Source: Chrysophaeum taylorii (Eukaryota > Sar > Pelagophyceae > Pelagomonadales > Pelagomonadaceae). Taken from it: 26,767 bases of DNA. Both the position numbers and the translations under genes were made by a program. The stretch spans positions 1 through 26,767 of the forward strand of contig JAQMWT010000289.1 of the NCBI GenBank assembly GCA_029834535.1, read 5' to 3'. Position 1 is the stretch's first letter; each line of letters begins with the position of its first letter. Positions 10,201 through 17,923 of the stretch are shown in pieces. Under the pieces are notes generated by a model. It had not been told where the DNA came from. It searched no databases and saw only the letters and a list, made by a program, of their open reading frames with translations.

Positions 10201-10568
10201 CCTACAGGAATTCCAAGCTCACGTTCTTTCTCCAGGACGCGCTCGGCGCCGCCAACGCCAAGGTCCTCGTGCTCGTTAACGTCGCGCCCGCCCAAGTCCA
10301 CTCCTCGGAAACCATTTGTTCTCTCACCTTCGCCTCGCGTTGCCGCGACGTGCCCCTCAACACCACGACGACGTCCCGAGTGCCCGCCGTCTCGCCTTGG
10401 AGTTCTTCCGCCGGAGGTGGAGACGCGCGCCACCACCACCACCACCACCCCGAGCTCCTCAAGGCGCACAAGACCATTCGGGCGCTCCAGGCACGGCTTG
10501 CTGACCAGGCCCGAGGTTTCACCACGCCGCTTCCACCCGAACCACCACCACCACCACCTCATTATTGA
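7266..10568 (+). CDS. C-terminal-motor kinesin (kinesin-14) with an N-terminal CEP164-type WW module
   Basis: A microtubule motor of 1100 residues. After an Ala run, residues about 40-106 hold a helical segment (LGIEELKGFAWIAARSL) joined directly to a WW domain (LPEGW at 71-75, YYYHEPTGNSRWEHP at 86-100, then DDEYR). This helix-WW arrangement is the one found at the N-terminus of the centriolar appendage protein CEP164. About 600 residues of Arg/Glu/Ala-rich coiled coil follow (about 110-700). The motor is C-terminal: basic neck RKRRRRIHDKL, GNIRVACRCRP (about 715), P-loop GQTGSGKSHT (about 799), switch I NAHSSRSH (about 903), switch II DLAGSE (about 933), ending near LTFASRCRDV (about 1030). 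The neck on the N-terminal side of the motor marks kinesin-14, usually minus-end directed. A six-His run and a Pro-rich tail end the protein. The 3.3 kb frame is intact and has no intron. The ATG at 7266 follows an A-rich context. The link to the basal body is inferred from the WW type. Confidence 0.93.
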   Translation: MAAAAAAAAARAEIEEILSSDPEAEEIREQLSGWSSPELLLRAIYEQAAALGIEELKGFAWIAARSLVAPLPEGWVQYKDEEERLYYYHEPTGNSRWEHPRDDEYRAAYYSRRHHDDRHHHDHQRVEGDLLGALEAALDDEERRREVLGVLEARGLFSSHDARLRRSSERADRGEREAVEWRERCRQGERRAKAAEAAAAQKLECALAAGESLQRECDAVVARLEAATRDRDRLRAALGETSETARRDQADLEEAVARSRRVAEERTILLERDLEAARLAEQEARRALERERVSSEAFVSEAAALREEAESRAAQLEAELDDAQKSRAAAASERAETKARMVAEAGRAAMKADAELSRLGIEVDEARHRAAELEEALGATRVAAKASRDDLFEARTALTRAEAETKRLASELERTRLNESERETEAKKLEKELEEVRRSCEASRGELAAAARATTTRAKAEQTRLGDDLAEARRRADRAETRVANLEDQLEHARRSQASATKRAKDDARVEIDAAVSRAEMLQAAKNEVERRAAGLEEVVAAEREERSRLDATGRLELEAAQRRAKSLEEVVAAEREERSRLNADLDAAERRRSEANEARRRLEASVATLEATLDQTTSERDAALALDEELSTLRERSKAREEYAEVLEAELAAANARLDGKRAEIDRLVARQGGAEEELLAAARARVVGEYEALYRAERKRRRRIHDKLMALQGNIRVACRCRPPLPSETSSEIAVEYPDDNDDAAMVAVRNENGTFLRFEFDAVLKPGSSQGEVYEVVAPFIQSALDGYAVTIFTYGQTGSGKSHTMLGPDDDRGVYFRSVADVFANNSCAEIRLSILEIYNETLRDLLGDKAKKLEIRQNSSKKIVVPGLEERAVESVEDVEELVARGTAHRAVAGHEMNAHSSRSHLIITLHLDSRVSPNLNTKLHLIDLAGSERLSKTKAAGSRLREAQNINKSLSALGDVIQSLGTGPNKHVPYRNSKLTFFLQDALGAANAKVLVLVNVAPAQVHSSETICSLTFASRCRDVPLNTTTTSRVPAVSPWSSSAGGGDARHHHHHHPELLKAHKTIRALQARLADQARGFTTPLPPEPPPPPPHY
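8871..9010 (+). repeat. Direct repeat in the kinesin coiled coil
   Basis: A 44-nt identical block (8871-8914 and 8967-9010, offset 96 nt) encodes LEEVVAAEREERSRL twice. The 32-residue offset is not a multiple of the heptad, so the coiled-coil register slips by four between copies. Identity at the DNA level points to a recent duplication or gene conversion. Confidence 0.85.
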
Positions 10569-10615
10569 GTGAGATGGTTCACTGTCACTACATAAGAAGC
10601 TGCAAAGATCAATCC

Positions 10616-12264
10616 TCATGATCCATCAGCAAGACCAGCACCAGCAGCGGCAGCACTCTCGGGAAATCGGTCTTCCGGCGGCATGTGGCGGCGAATCGTC
10701 CCGAGGACGGCGTCGGCAAACTCTTTGCTCTCGGCCTCATCCCTGAAGTAAACCCGCTCGTTCATTGGCGGCAGGTCGGGCTCGTTGGCCATTTCGGCCT
10801 CGAAATCATCAAGCAGTTTCTCCACGATGGCGACCTCGCCCATCCCGGTCGGCAGAACCACATCGTCGACTCCCGTCATCCTGAGAACCTCCTTCAACCG
10901 TGCGGTCATTTCCTCGCAGTATCCCGAGCTTACCAACTCTTCGCCGTAAAAGAGCTCTGCGAGCGACGACGCCGTCTCCGGAAAGACCCTGTTCTGTTGC
11001 GGCGAGCGTTCTTGTTGCCGAGCCGTCGGGTCCGGAGGATCCACATACCGCCGCAGGTAAGGGGGCGGCCACTCGAGCGGCGGGGTTCGTCCCGTTTGTT
11101 GGAACGATTGCCGGGGTTGTGGTCGCGGAGCGTTTGGCGGCTGCGCGCGCGGTCGCGTCGACGACGACCTTGGTGCTGGCGGCTGTGCCGCGAACGTGCG
11201 CGGCGGCGGTTGCGCCGGCCACTGGCTCGGTGCTGGGGGCTGCGCGAGCGTCCGCGGTGCCGGTTGCGTCGGGCTCGGCGCCGCGAGCGTCCGCGGTGTA
11301 TTTTTTTCGGCGCTGCTCGTTGGCGCTCGCTCGAACGTTGCCGGCACGGACGGGCGTTGCAGCTCTGGCTGGCGTGTGTCGCCGTATGACTGGGCATCAG
11401 ATTGAAGCTCGGGAAGCCGCTTTGGCACGAACTTTTCGCGGCCGCATTCCAGGCACAAAGCCTCGAAGATGTCCGAGCTCCCGCAGAAGCAAGGGGTACC
11501 TCGGTGCGTCGGGCGCGAGGCTACCGAGCGGCCTTTCCTCACAGCCAGAGCATTCTCAAACATTTCGAGCGCGAGCTCGTACGCCTCGGGCTCTCTCTCG
11601 ATCTCGCGCTTGCAGGAATCGCGCGCGGCGTCGAGGTCGAGCGTCGCGGCCGCGGCCTTGACGATGTCGGCCCAAGTCGTGGGTACCTCGACTCCGCACC
11701 CCAGCTCGCACCACCGCTCAATCCACGCCGCCGGTAAAGGTTCGACCACCCGTGAACTAGTAGTCGTCGTCGTCGTCGTCGTCACTGCCGCGACGGCCGG
11801 CTCTGCTGCTGGAGCTCGCGCGCGTCCCCAGTTTGGCGGCGCCGGAGTATCGGGGGGAAGTGCGACCAAGACGTTCTCGACGAGTATCTGCGCGAAAAAA
11901 GTGACCGAAATGCTCAAAACATGCTCACGTTGAGCGACCTGCTGGTCCGTGTCGCAACGACGACAGTGTTGTTCAGGATGAGCACGGTACCCGGCCGCAC
12001 GTCGGCGACGAATTCTGAAGACAAGAGACCCTTGTGTATGTGTGCCGTCATCCGCCCCGTGCGATCCATCACGGTCGCGATACCGTCCGCGTCCATATTC
12101 TTGTGGCCCAAAGAGTCCACAACGACTACCATCAGCGGCAGCCGCGCCCCCGACGCGACCTTGGACGCAGACGAGAGGTCGCTCATCCCCCGCTGCCCCT
12201 CGACCCCATGCAACAAGTCCAGCGACTCCATCGCAACCCGCCATGGCACCTTATCGAAGTACAT
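10616..12264 (-). CDS. HROB: HROB-like OB-fold protein (two exons)
   Basis: HROB partners MCM8-MCM9 in homologous recombination. Exon 1 is 12264-11929 and exon 2 is 11887-10616, joined across a 41-nt intron to give about 535 residues. The first ~125 residues match the HROB OB-fold: PWRVAMESLDL near the start, PLMVVVVDSL, then ATVMDRTGRMTAHIH, VRPGTVLILNN and TSRSLN|ILVENVLVAL, the last strand being rebuilt exactly by the splice. In known HROB proteins this fold is towards the C-terminus; here it comes first and is followed by a Thr run, a helical region, a possible zinc site (C-x-C-x9-C-x2-C, CFCGSSDIFEALCLEC), a long Pro/Arg/Thr-rich linker and a helical C-terminus (EEMTARLKEVLRMTG). Met 12264 is chosen because a pentanucleotide repeat lies directly upstream; an in-frame Met at 12330 would translate that repeat. 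The stop is 47 bp from the convergent kinesin stop. Family confidence is moderate; role inferred. Confidence 0.68.
11888..11928 (-). other. Intron of the HROB-like gene, 41 nt
   Basis: Donor GTGAGC and acceptor CGCAG with a pyrimidine stretch (acttttttcg) before it. Removing it joins SRSLN to ILVENV and restores the final OB-fold strand. Unspliced, the frame ends 3 codons past the donor. Confidence 0.85.
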
Positions 12265-12265
12265 T

Positions 12266-12302
12266 CTGATCTGATCTGATCTGATCGGATCTGATCTGAT
12301 CA
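12266..12302. repeat. Pentanucleotide repeat (CTGAT)n
   Basis: About seven near-perfect CTGAT units with one change (cggat), immediately upstream of the preferred HROB-like ATG. It probably lies in the 5' UTR or promoter. Each unit boundary contains the GATC palindrome. Confidence 0.88.
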
Positions 12303-12330
12303 GCGGGGTTCCTTTTGTTCGACGGTTCAA

Positions 12331-13109
12331 CCCGACGTCGTCGTCGATGGAGTTGTTTATCAGGCGCCGAGGTTGCAGGACCTGGTGTTCGCGAGTCTCG
12401 ATAAATCCTTACCTCTCTTTGGTCGTCCGTCAGTCACCCTTATTATTAGTGTTTTTAAAACCCTTGCTGCCTGCTGCGTCCATCACCAGTCGGACTCGTA
12501 TAACCCGCGGGCGGGACCCCTCGTCTCTTGGCCCCGCGGCTCGGCGATGACCCTGATAAGGCCCCGGGCCACATCTGTTTTCCAGGTACCCCCCGCTGGG
12601 TACTCGTGTCTCTTACCTCCCCAGACATTCACACCTACCCCTCAAATCCGATCCGCGCTGTCTCACTGCCCCTTTTTAGCAGTCGCTTTGCAAAAAAGCG
12701 GTTTTTAAGTCCCTTACCTAACCGGCGCAGGGTTGAAAAAACAAACAAAACCGCCAGCGAGAAACACCTTGGTACCTAGGTAGGTGCGTCGGGTGCAAGC
12801 CGTCGATTCCAGTGGGAGACGCGGAATTCTCAATTCCGCACACCTCCTTGCTTTTCGTCGTGGCATATTGGCGATGTGTTGACCATTTATCTGGGCTACG
12901 AGAGGAGTCGGCCATTGGATAGAGGATGTGCGCCAAGCAAAAGGAGGGGGGGGGTGGGGGCAGATTAACAAGAACGATATAGGAGAGGACGCTTTTGTCT
13001 ACCAAAACAACACGCATGCATAGACAGAATTCGCGGGAGTAAGCGGCGGCAAAGGCGCTAACGCACGCGCCGCAGTCCAAAAATGAGAGAGGCGAACTCG
13101 GGTCCTGTT
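12331..13109. other. Intergenic region between NEK kinase and HROB-like gene
   Basis: About 780 bp with no frame I can support. It should hold the NEK 3' UTR and the HROB promoter. Visible items are an interrupted G-run at 12945-12960 (G9-T-G5), which could form G-rich secondary structure, and a near-palindromic CACCTTGGTACCTAGGTAGG at about 12766-12785. Nothing else stands out. Confidence 0.5.
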
Positions 13110-15534
13110 TTAACAGCCGGCGGCATGGTCGGCGAAGACGAGGCGCTCGATTTGGAGGCAGTCTTCGTAGCGGCCATGGGTTCCAATGATTTCGATGAGG
13201 TCTCGGCGGTTGACGATCGTGCCTCGGTCGTACGCCGAGCGGAAGACTTCGCAGATGGCAAAGAAAGCGTCGTCGCCAAGTTTAGCTCGAAGGTGGGCGG
13301 CGTCGCGAGAATCAAGTGCACTGCTACGACGTGGGCAAATTATCTCCTCATCGAGAGAGTTCCTATCCAAAATGGGCTTTGGGATGTCGTCAAAGCTTTC
13401 GTAGCTTCGTCGCCGCTGTGGGGAAATGAGGCTGTGATTCTTGTTTTTGCTGCTACTCCTCCTCGTGTCGCACGGAGCGGCGGCGTCATCAAAACCGGTG
13501 TCGCTGCCGAACGAGCATGGTCGGGAGGTTGTTTTCGTCATCGGGGTGCGTCGCTGCGCCAAGCGAAGGGCCGACATCGTCTTTGTACCGTGGACTGGCG
13601 GCTTTTGGTTGGTGCTTCTGGCCCGAGGGGACGAGACGTCGCTCTCACCACGGCGCGAGCAGCGGTTGCAAGGAAACTGCTCGTTGTAAGTCGAATGGTC
13701 TGTTGCTCCGCTGTCGTCTGGTCGCTCCTGCTTCAGCCTGCGCTTGGCTGCAGACTCAGCGCGCTTGGCTGACCGCGCAAAAAGCGGCGTCCTTGATGGC
13801 GACCTCGAAGCTGTCGCGGGTTGCTGGGCCGGCAACGCGGGCTTGTCTTTTTTTTTGATGCCGAGACGAGAGGGCCATGGGATGAGCTTGGGTTCCTTGC
13901 CCGACGACGGTCGGCGGTCGGCGGTGCTGTATCCTGCGTTCGCCGCAGGCTGCATGAGACTCGAGGACGTACGGGCGCGGTGCCTTTCGAGCCACTTTTT
14001 GCTCGAGGTCGTGGAGGCTCGCGCCATCAAGAAGCCCGACGTGTCCGAAGCCCTAGGCGGTGTCGTTGTCCCACTCACCGAGTCGTAGCTTTTCTTCTCG
14101 GGCCTGCGCTCCTTGGAAGAAGAGGAGCAGCAAGGTGGCGGCGTGCGCGCCGTAAAGCGCACCGGGGTCGTTGTCCCGCCGGGTGATGGTGGCGCCGCTA
14201 AGCGCACAGGTGTCACGGGACCGCCAGGCGGCGGTGGCGCCGAAGGTCGCACAGGAGTCGCGGGCCCGCCGCGAGGCGGCGGACTTGGGAGACTCGCACG
14301 TGGTTTGTCTAGTCGGTGATCCTCTCGGGTCGACGTGATGTGCACTTTGATATCGGCGTCGTCATCGTCGCTGTCGAAATAGGTCTCGAAGTCGTCCGGG
14401 TAGGCGTCTTCGTCGTCGTCGGGCTTTGCGGTGGCGTCCGAAACGACATCGAGCGTCGAGCAGATGCGGAGTGTCTCGGCGAGCACGTCCTTGATATTAG
14501 GCCGCATGCTAGCGTCCTTAACGAGGATTTTGGAGATGAGGGCCTTGAGGCCGGCATGCCGATTGCTGATAGGGATCGGGTCGATATCAGCTTTGACTAC
14601 GCAGTACACCACTCCCAGCAAATTCGAAGCGTCGAACGGTCTCTTGAGCGCGCAAAGCTCGTACAGCACGCACCCGAGCGCCCAGACATCCGACGAATAT
14701 GAGTACGGCCGATTCTCGCATAGCTCCGGACTGAGGTACTGCGGGGTACCCACCACGCTGTCGGCCTCGGCCATCGTCGATTCCAATATCTTTGCCTGCG
14801 AGGACCATACCTCAAGTAAAATGGGTGAGAACGTGACGCGTACGATGCCGAGGTCGCCCAACATGGCGTCGTTGTTGTTAGTCAGAAAGACATTGCCTGT
14901 GCAGACGCGCGTGATGAGCCCGCCCCATCGATAAAGCAATGCGCACTTGACTTTAGATCGCGGTGGAGTACGCGACTGTGGGCAACATGAGGTTCCTGTA
15001 TTCGAACAATGCGACATCTCACCGCGAGTGCATGTACTTGAGCGCGTCGGCCATTTGCGCGAACCAACGCAGAATCTCGCGATCGGGAAAAATACGACCA
15101 GCATCTCGCGTCGTGGCGATGCGGCGCGAAAAATCGCCACGCTCGCACCACTCCATCACCAGGACCAGCGCGCTGGCCTGAGGGATTCATCAGCTGCGCG
15201 ATTCAAATAGTCCGGACCTCTTCGTAGCTGTCGACGTATTTCACTATGTGAGGATGATTGAGCGTGCGCAGCAGGCCACACTCGCGATGCGCTGCCGCGC
15301 GCTCCCGTTCGCGCATCGTGACCATGTCCACCTGCTCGGCACGTGACAGCCACAACGACGAGCTCGCGCACCCGTTTGGCCACACGCACCGTGCCGTCCT
15401 CGCCGCGGACCTAAGACGGCGGTTTATGAAGTCGCCCCCCGAGCTATGACACCTACCAGGTGAACCGTTCCTTGGGCACCTCTTCCAATCAACCGAATCT
15501 CTGTCCATCTGGAGCGCGTCGTCGCACTCGTCAT
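13110..15534 (-). CDS. NEK (NIMA-related) protein kinase, seven exons
   Basis: A Ser/Thr kinase of the NEK family, which acts in mitosis, centrosomes and cilia. Exons: 15534-15457, 15410-15372, 15331-15218, 15177-15023, 14975-14947, 14896-14844, 14795-13110; spliced length 717 residues. The kinase domain spans about 8-265: glycine loop IGRGAQGTV, VAK Lys38, helix-C Glu56 in a NEK-like RERERAAAHRECGLL, hinge VMEWCERGD, HRDLKSSN (133-140), DLG in place of DFG (153), GTPQYLSPE and DVWALGCVLYELC. All catalytic residues are present. The tail is disordered and basic, with three 15-residue Pro-rich repeats each containing TPVR (possible proline-directed phosphosites). It ends in a helical segment (LGDDAFFAICEVFRSAYD) resembling the end region of other NEKs. 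Start: the first Met giving the glycine loop in frame. The gene is intact if the six introns are accepted; every splice restores a canonical kinase motif. Confidence 0.9.
14157..14285 (-). repeat. Three 45-nt tandem repeats in the NEK tail
   Basis: Units at 14157-14201, 14202-14246 and 14247-about 14285 encode variants of G-G-P-x-T-P-V-R-x-x-A-P-P-x-P. The TPVR core is invariant while flanking residues vary, which suggests selection on the motif rather than pure slippage. Confidence 0.8.
14796..14843 (-). other. NEK intron 6, 48 nt, in frame and stop-free
   Basis: Donor GTACGC, acceptor TCGCAG. Removal gives GDLGI-AKILEST, the typical NEK activation segment. The intron is 16 codons long with no stop, so the unspliced frame stays open and would insert 16 residues just after the DLG motif. 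Confidence 0.85.
14897..14946 (-). other. NEK intron 5, 50 nt
   Basis: Donor GTGCGC, acceptor GCACAG. It splits the Ser codon of HRDLKSSN, directly after a 29-nt exon (14975-14947). Confidence 0.9.
14976..15022 (-). other. NEK intron 4, 47 nt
   Basis: Donor GTGAGA, acceptor CCACAG. It splits an Arg codon and joins KYMHS to RRVLHRDLKS, building the HRD loop. Confidence 0.9.
15178..15217 (-). other. NEK intron 3, 40 nt
   Basis: Donor GTCCGG, acceptor CCTCAG. It joins KYVDSYEE to ASALVLVMEW across the hinge strand. Confidence 0.88.
15332..15371 (-). other. NEK intron 2, 40 nt
   Basis: Donor GTGCGC, acceptor GAGCAG. It joins VAKR (catalytic Lys) to VDMVTMRERER, giving the standard NEK helix-C region. 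Confidence 0.88.
15411..15456 (-). other. NEK intron 1, 46 nt
   Basis: Donor GTAGGT, acceptor TCTTAG. It joins GTVHL of the glycine-loop strand to VRGEDGTVRVAKR. Confidence 0.88.
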
Positions 15535-15914
15535 AGTTCTAAATCGGAACGCCGCAGAAAATAAACGCCACGAGAGCTCTCTCTGTACACAGCGGCTGAA
15601 AGCGCACGTCGCAGGAGCAGGCAGTCACAGCGTGTACCCCTGGTGTGACAGATGCTCGGCCATCATTCCATTTTTCGGTAGCACTTGTAGCAAGGCTTGT
15701 ATACTAGTGGGGGAATGTCCCTATTTTTTTGTATTTGTACACGCATATTCGACCATAAACGCTGCGGGCTTTTTGAGGGGACATTCGGTCGATTTGGACC
15801 GGAGTTTCGTTCGGGGCTCCGAGGAGATCCTCTTGGGCAGTCCGCGAAGGTACGAGTGACTCCGGGCGAGCCCGTATGACGTACGTGCACTATGCCTGAA
15901 CTTGGCGACCGTAG
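15535..15914. other. Region upstream of the NEK kinase, no gene seen
   Basis: It should contain the NEK promoter. Frames are short and unrecognisable. A short motif here (minus strand tttatggtcgaatatgcgtg, near 15740-15762) recurs nearly unchanged on the plus strand at about 17424-17443, hinting at dispersed repeat debris. Confidence 0.4.
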
Positions 15915-16061
15915 ATGACGTACGGGAGGACGCTCGCCAAGGCGCCCCAGAAATGCGACATCGCCTTCAACTCGTGGCACGACCTCGCACAAGACCGCGC
16001 GCAGTGGCGGCCCGCCATCAACTCGTACTCGTTCCTCGCACCCTCTACCCCAACTGTGTGA
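15915..16061 (+). mobile_element. Probable C-terminal remnant of a non-LTR retrotransposon reverse transcriptase
   Basis: A 48-codon frame preceded directly by a TAG stop and ended by TGA. It encodes YGRTLAKAPQKCDIAFNSWH followed by DLAQDRAQWRPAI. The pattern (Tyr...small helix...W-x-x-L-A-Q-D-R-x-x-W-R) is the closing signature of many LINE-type ORF2 proteins, where it follows the reverse transcriptase and RNase H or zinc-knuckle regions. No other reverse transcriptase motif is visible upstream, so this is at most a 5'-truncated, mutated fossil. Identification rests on this one motif. Confidence 0.5.
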
Positions 16062-16306
16062 TTTTCCTCTGTGATCCTGGACCGGCTCCTGCCGGTCCAG
16101 CCTGGCTCCCATGCTCGGGAGAGGTCTGAAGTTGGACACGTCATACTTACTAACTATCGAACTAATTTCGGCGCCCTACGTGCCGCTAGCGGGCAGAAGC
16201 GACTCAAGTCGGACCGCAGAGCGGCCCCGAGACGCGAGGGGACTGTTACTTGTCCTCTCGCCACGCTTTTCGAATGCCGAAGTCATCACCAGAGTCATGC
16301 ATATAG

Positions 16307-16960
16307 CTAGGCAGCGACGTTCTCCTCCAGAGTCAGTGCGGATAGAATTGACGCGTCGATCGCGCGATGGAAGGAGTATTTGCGCTTGAGACGCGCAGCC
16401 TCTCTTTGTCGCTCGATTTTGGCGTGTTCGAACTCGGCGGTGCCCACGTCCTCGGAGCGGTAGACGAATTTCTACTCGCGGCCGACGTGAGAGAACCGCA
16501 TGTGCCGGAGAGGCGGAAGGTTTTTGGGGCCAATCCTGTCGAAGACGCGCTCACGTTCTCGGCGCGCCATCTCACTTTCTGACGTCCTCGACCTGAAGAA
16601 GAAAATTGTCCGAGTCCCAGAAGCCTAGGTGCTGCTTGCCAATCTTGAGCGTCTGGAGAGCCAGAGACTGGAACCACTCGACGCCGCCGCGCTCAGATAG
16701 GAAGACCTTTACAAAGGGCGCTTGATTGTCGGATCGATCGTGAGGTCGACATCGTTGTCGCCGTCATCGTTGTAGACGTCGGGATCTGGCACGTTGGTCG
16801 CTACTTGGCGAAGCTTGTCATGTTTGTCACCTGAGTTGTAAAACCGGTGGAGCCACGCGTTTCGTTCGTGGAGGCCGTCAACAGTTGCAGGAGTGTCCAG
16901 AACCACTTCCAGTACATGAACAGCCGACCTGTAATCGCGCTCTTCGGCAATTCGGCAACC
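16307..16960 (-). pseudogene. Broken gene for an unidentified protein
   Basis: Read on the minus strand from about 16960, three consecutive frames give what looks like one continuous protein. The first part resembles a tetratricopeptide-like helix pair (EERDYRSAVHVLEVVLDTPA, then GLHERNAWL) and an acidic stretch, ending near IKRP. A one-base loss near 16712-16719 moves to the frame with KVFLSERGGVEWFQSLALQT and HLGFWDSDNFLL. A one-base gain near 16573-16577 leads to EMARRERERVFDRIGPKNLP. A TAG (16472-16474) interrupts, after which KFVYRSEDVGTAEFEHAKIE continues to a stop at 16307. Three lesions in about 650 bp is more than in any neighbour, which argues for a decaying gene, though sequencing error cannot be excluded. 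No family recognised; 5' exons may be missing (a CAG acceptor-like site lies near 16965). Confidence 0.5.
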
Positions 16961-16995
16961 AAGCGCTGCGTGGAAAATCAAGAAACACCGCAAAC

Positions 16996-17125
16996 CCTTA
17001 CCCGTTGATTTTACTCCCTAACCCCGTCTATCTAAGCCGCTTTGATCAGCGCTCTAACCTTTGAGTTTAATCCTAAACCCTTTAATTTTATCCTTTACCC
17101 TTCAATTTTACTCCTAACCACTGAA
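16996..17125. repeat. Degenerate 20-21 nt repeats with telomere-like CCTAAACCCT core
   Basis: Three adjacent units (from about 17052, 17073 and 17092) follow the pattern cctaaaccctt-aa-ttttat, and a fourth, more distant copy lies near 16998-17020. Isolated ctaaaccct and ttaaccct copies recur at about 17387 and 17351. The AT-rich, C/A-asymmetric sequence contrasts with the GC-rich surroundings. Confidence 0.55.
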
Positions 17126-17712
17126 CTCACCGCGTGCTTCACGAACTCGTTCTTACACATTCTTGGGAGGGTTTTGGGTTAAAATTGATATCGGACGTCA
17201 AAGAGAGGTCGAGGGCGCGTGGATCGGCGTCTCCGCATTCGGCAATAGAGACGCTGAGCATACTCTACAGACAAAACTAGTTTTTAGTCGTAATCTAGAT
17301 ACGTGCTTTCGACGCATCCTGCTAAGGCCGGGTCGCCGATCGAAGCGACTTTAACCCTCCTTGCTGGCCGAACAACGAACTTAACACTAAACCCTCTCAA
17401 AAATCTGCGCTATGTTGTTGCAGTTTATGGTCGAATCTGCTTGTATGTTACCCACTATAATATAAGTACTTTTGCCTCGTGACCAGTGGCGCCCACGCGC
17501 CACGAGCGAGGTCGTCGAAACGCCGAAAAAAACACCCCTCATAGTCCCCCCGTACGGCCAAGAGCAGCTGGCACTTCGCGCTGGATGAGTCTTGACGAGC
17601 TAAGGCTCAACAACAGGGATCCAACCACACCGAAAGTTACTCGGCATGTGGGAAGCTCGGCAGCAATCTAATCGCCGGTAAATCTGAAGAGTCGTGTCAG
17701 AGACCCTGCGGT

Positions 17713-17729
17713 GGCGGGTTTCGCCCGCC
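17713..17729. repeat. Hairpin, 6-bp GC stem
   Basis: GGCGGG-TTTCG-CCCGCC. It shares the 12-nt direct repeat CGGTGGCGGGTT with the second hairpin about 210 nt downstream. Function unknown; a transposon end or RNA structure is possible. Confidence 0.5.
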
Positions 17730-17923
17730 TAATCCTCGCGCTAGTGTGTGCTCTCGGGTTCAAGTCAGCCTCTCGAGAGACTCGCAGTTGGGGATTATGT
17801 CTGGTTTCTTTATGCAGGTGGGTGGGTAGCTCGGTACACCATGGGTACGCGAGTATACGACGTACGCGGGATTATAACTAAGAGGGTAAGAAAATGGATG
17901 AGCGCGCAGAGGAAGAGACGGTG

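Noticed and set aside
12330..12330. Upstream Met as the HROB-like start
   Set aside because: It would translate the CTGAT pentanucleotide repeat into the protein; the Met at 12264 just after the repeat is simpler.
15890..16144. Minus-strand Cys-containing small frame
   Set aside because: It is the complement of the reverse-transcriptase-like fragment, whose plus-strand motif is more convincing.
17750..17790. tRNA-like T-arm (GGTTCAAGTC)
   Set aside because: No matching acceptor, D or anticodon arms can be drawn around it.
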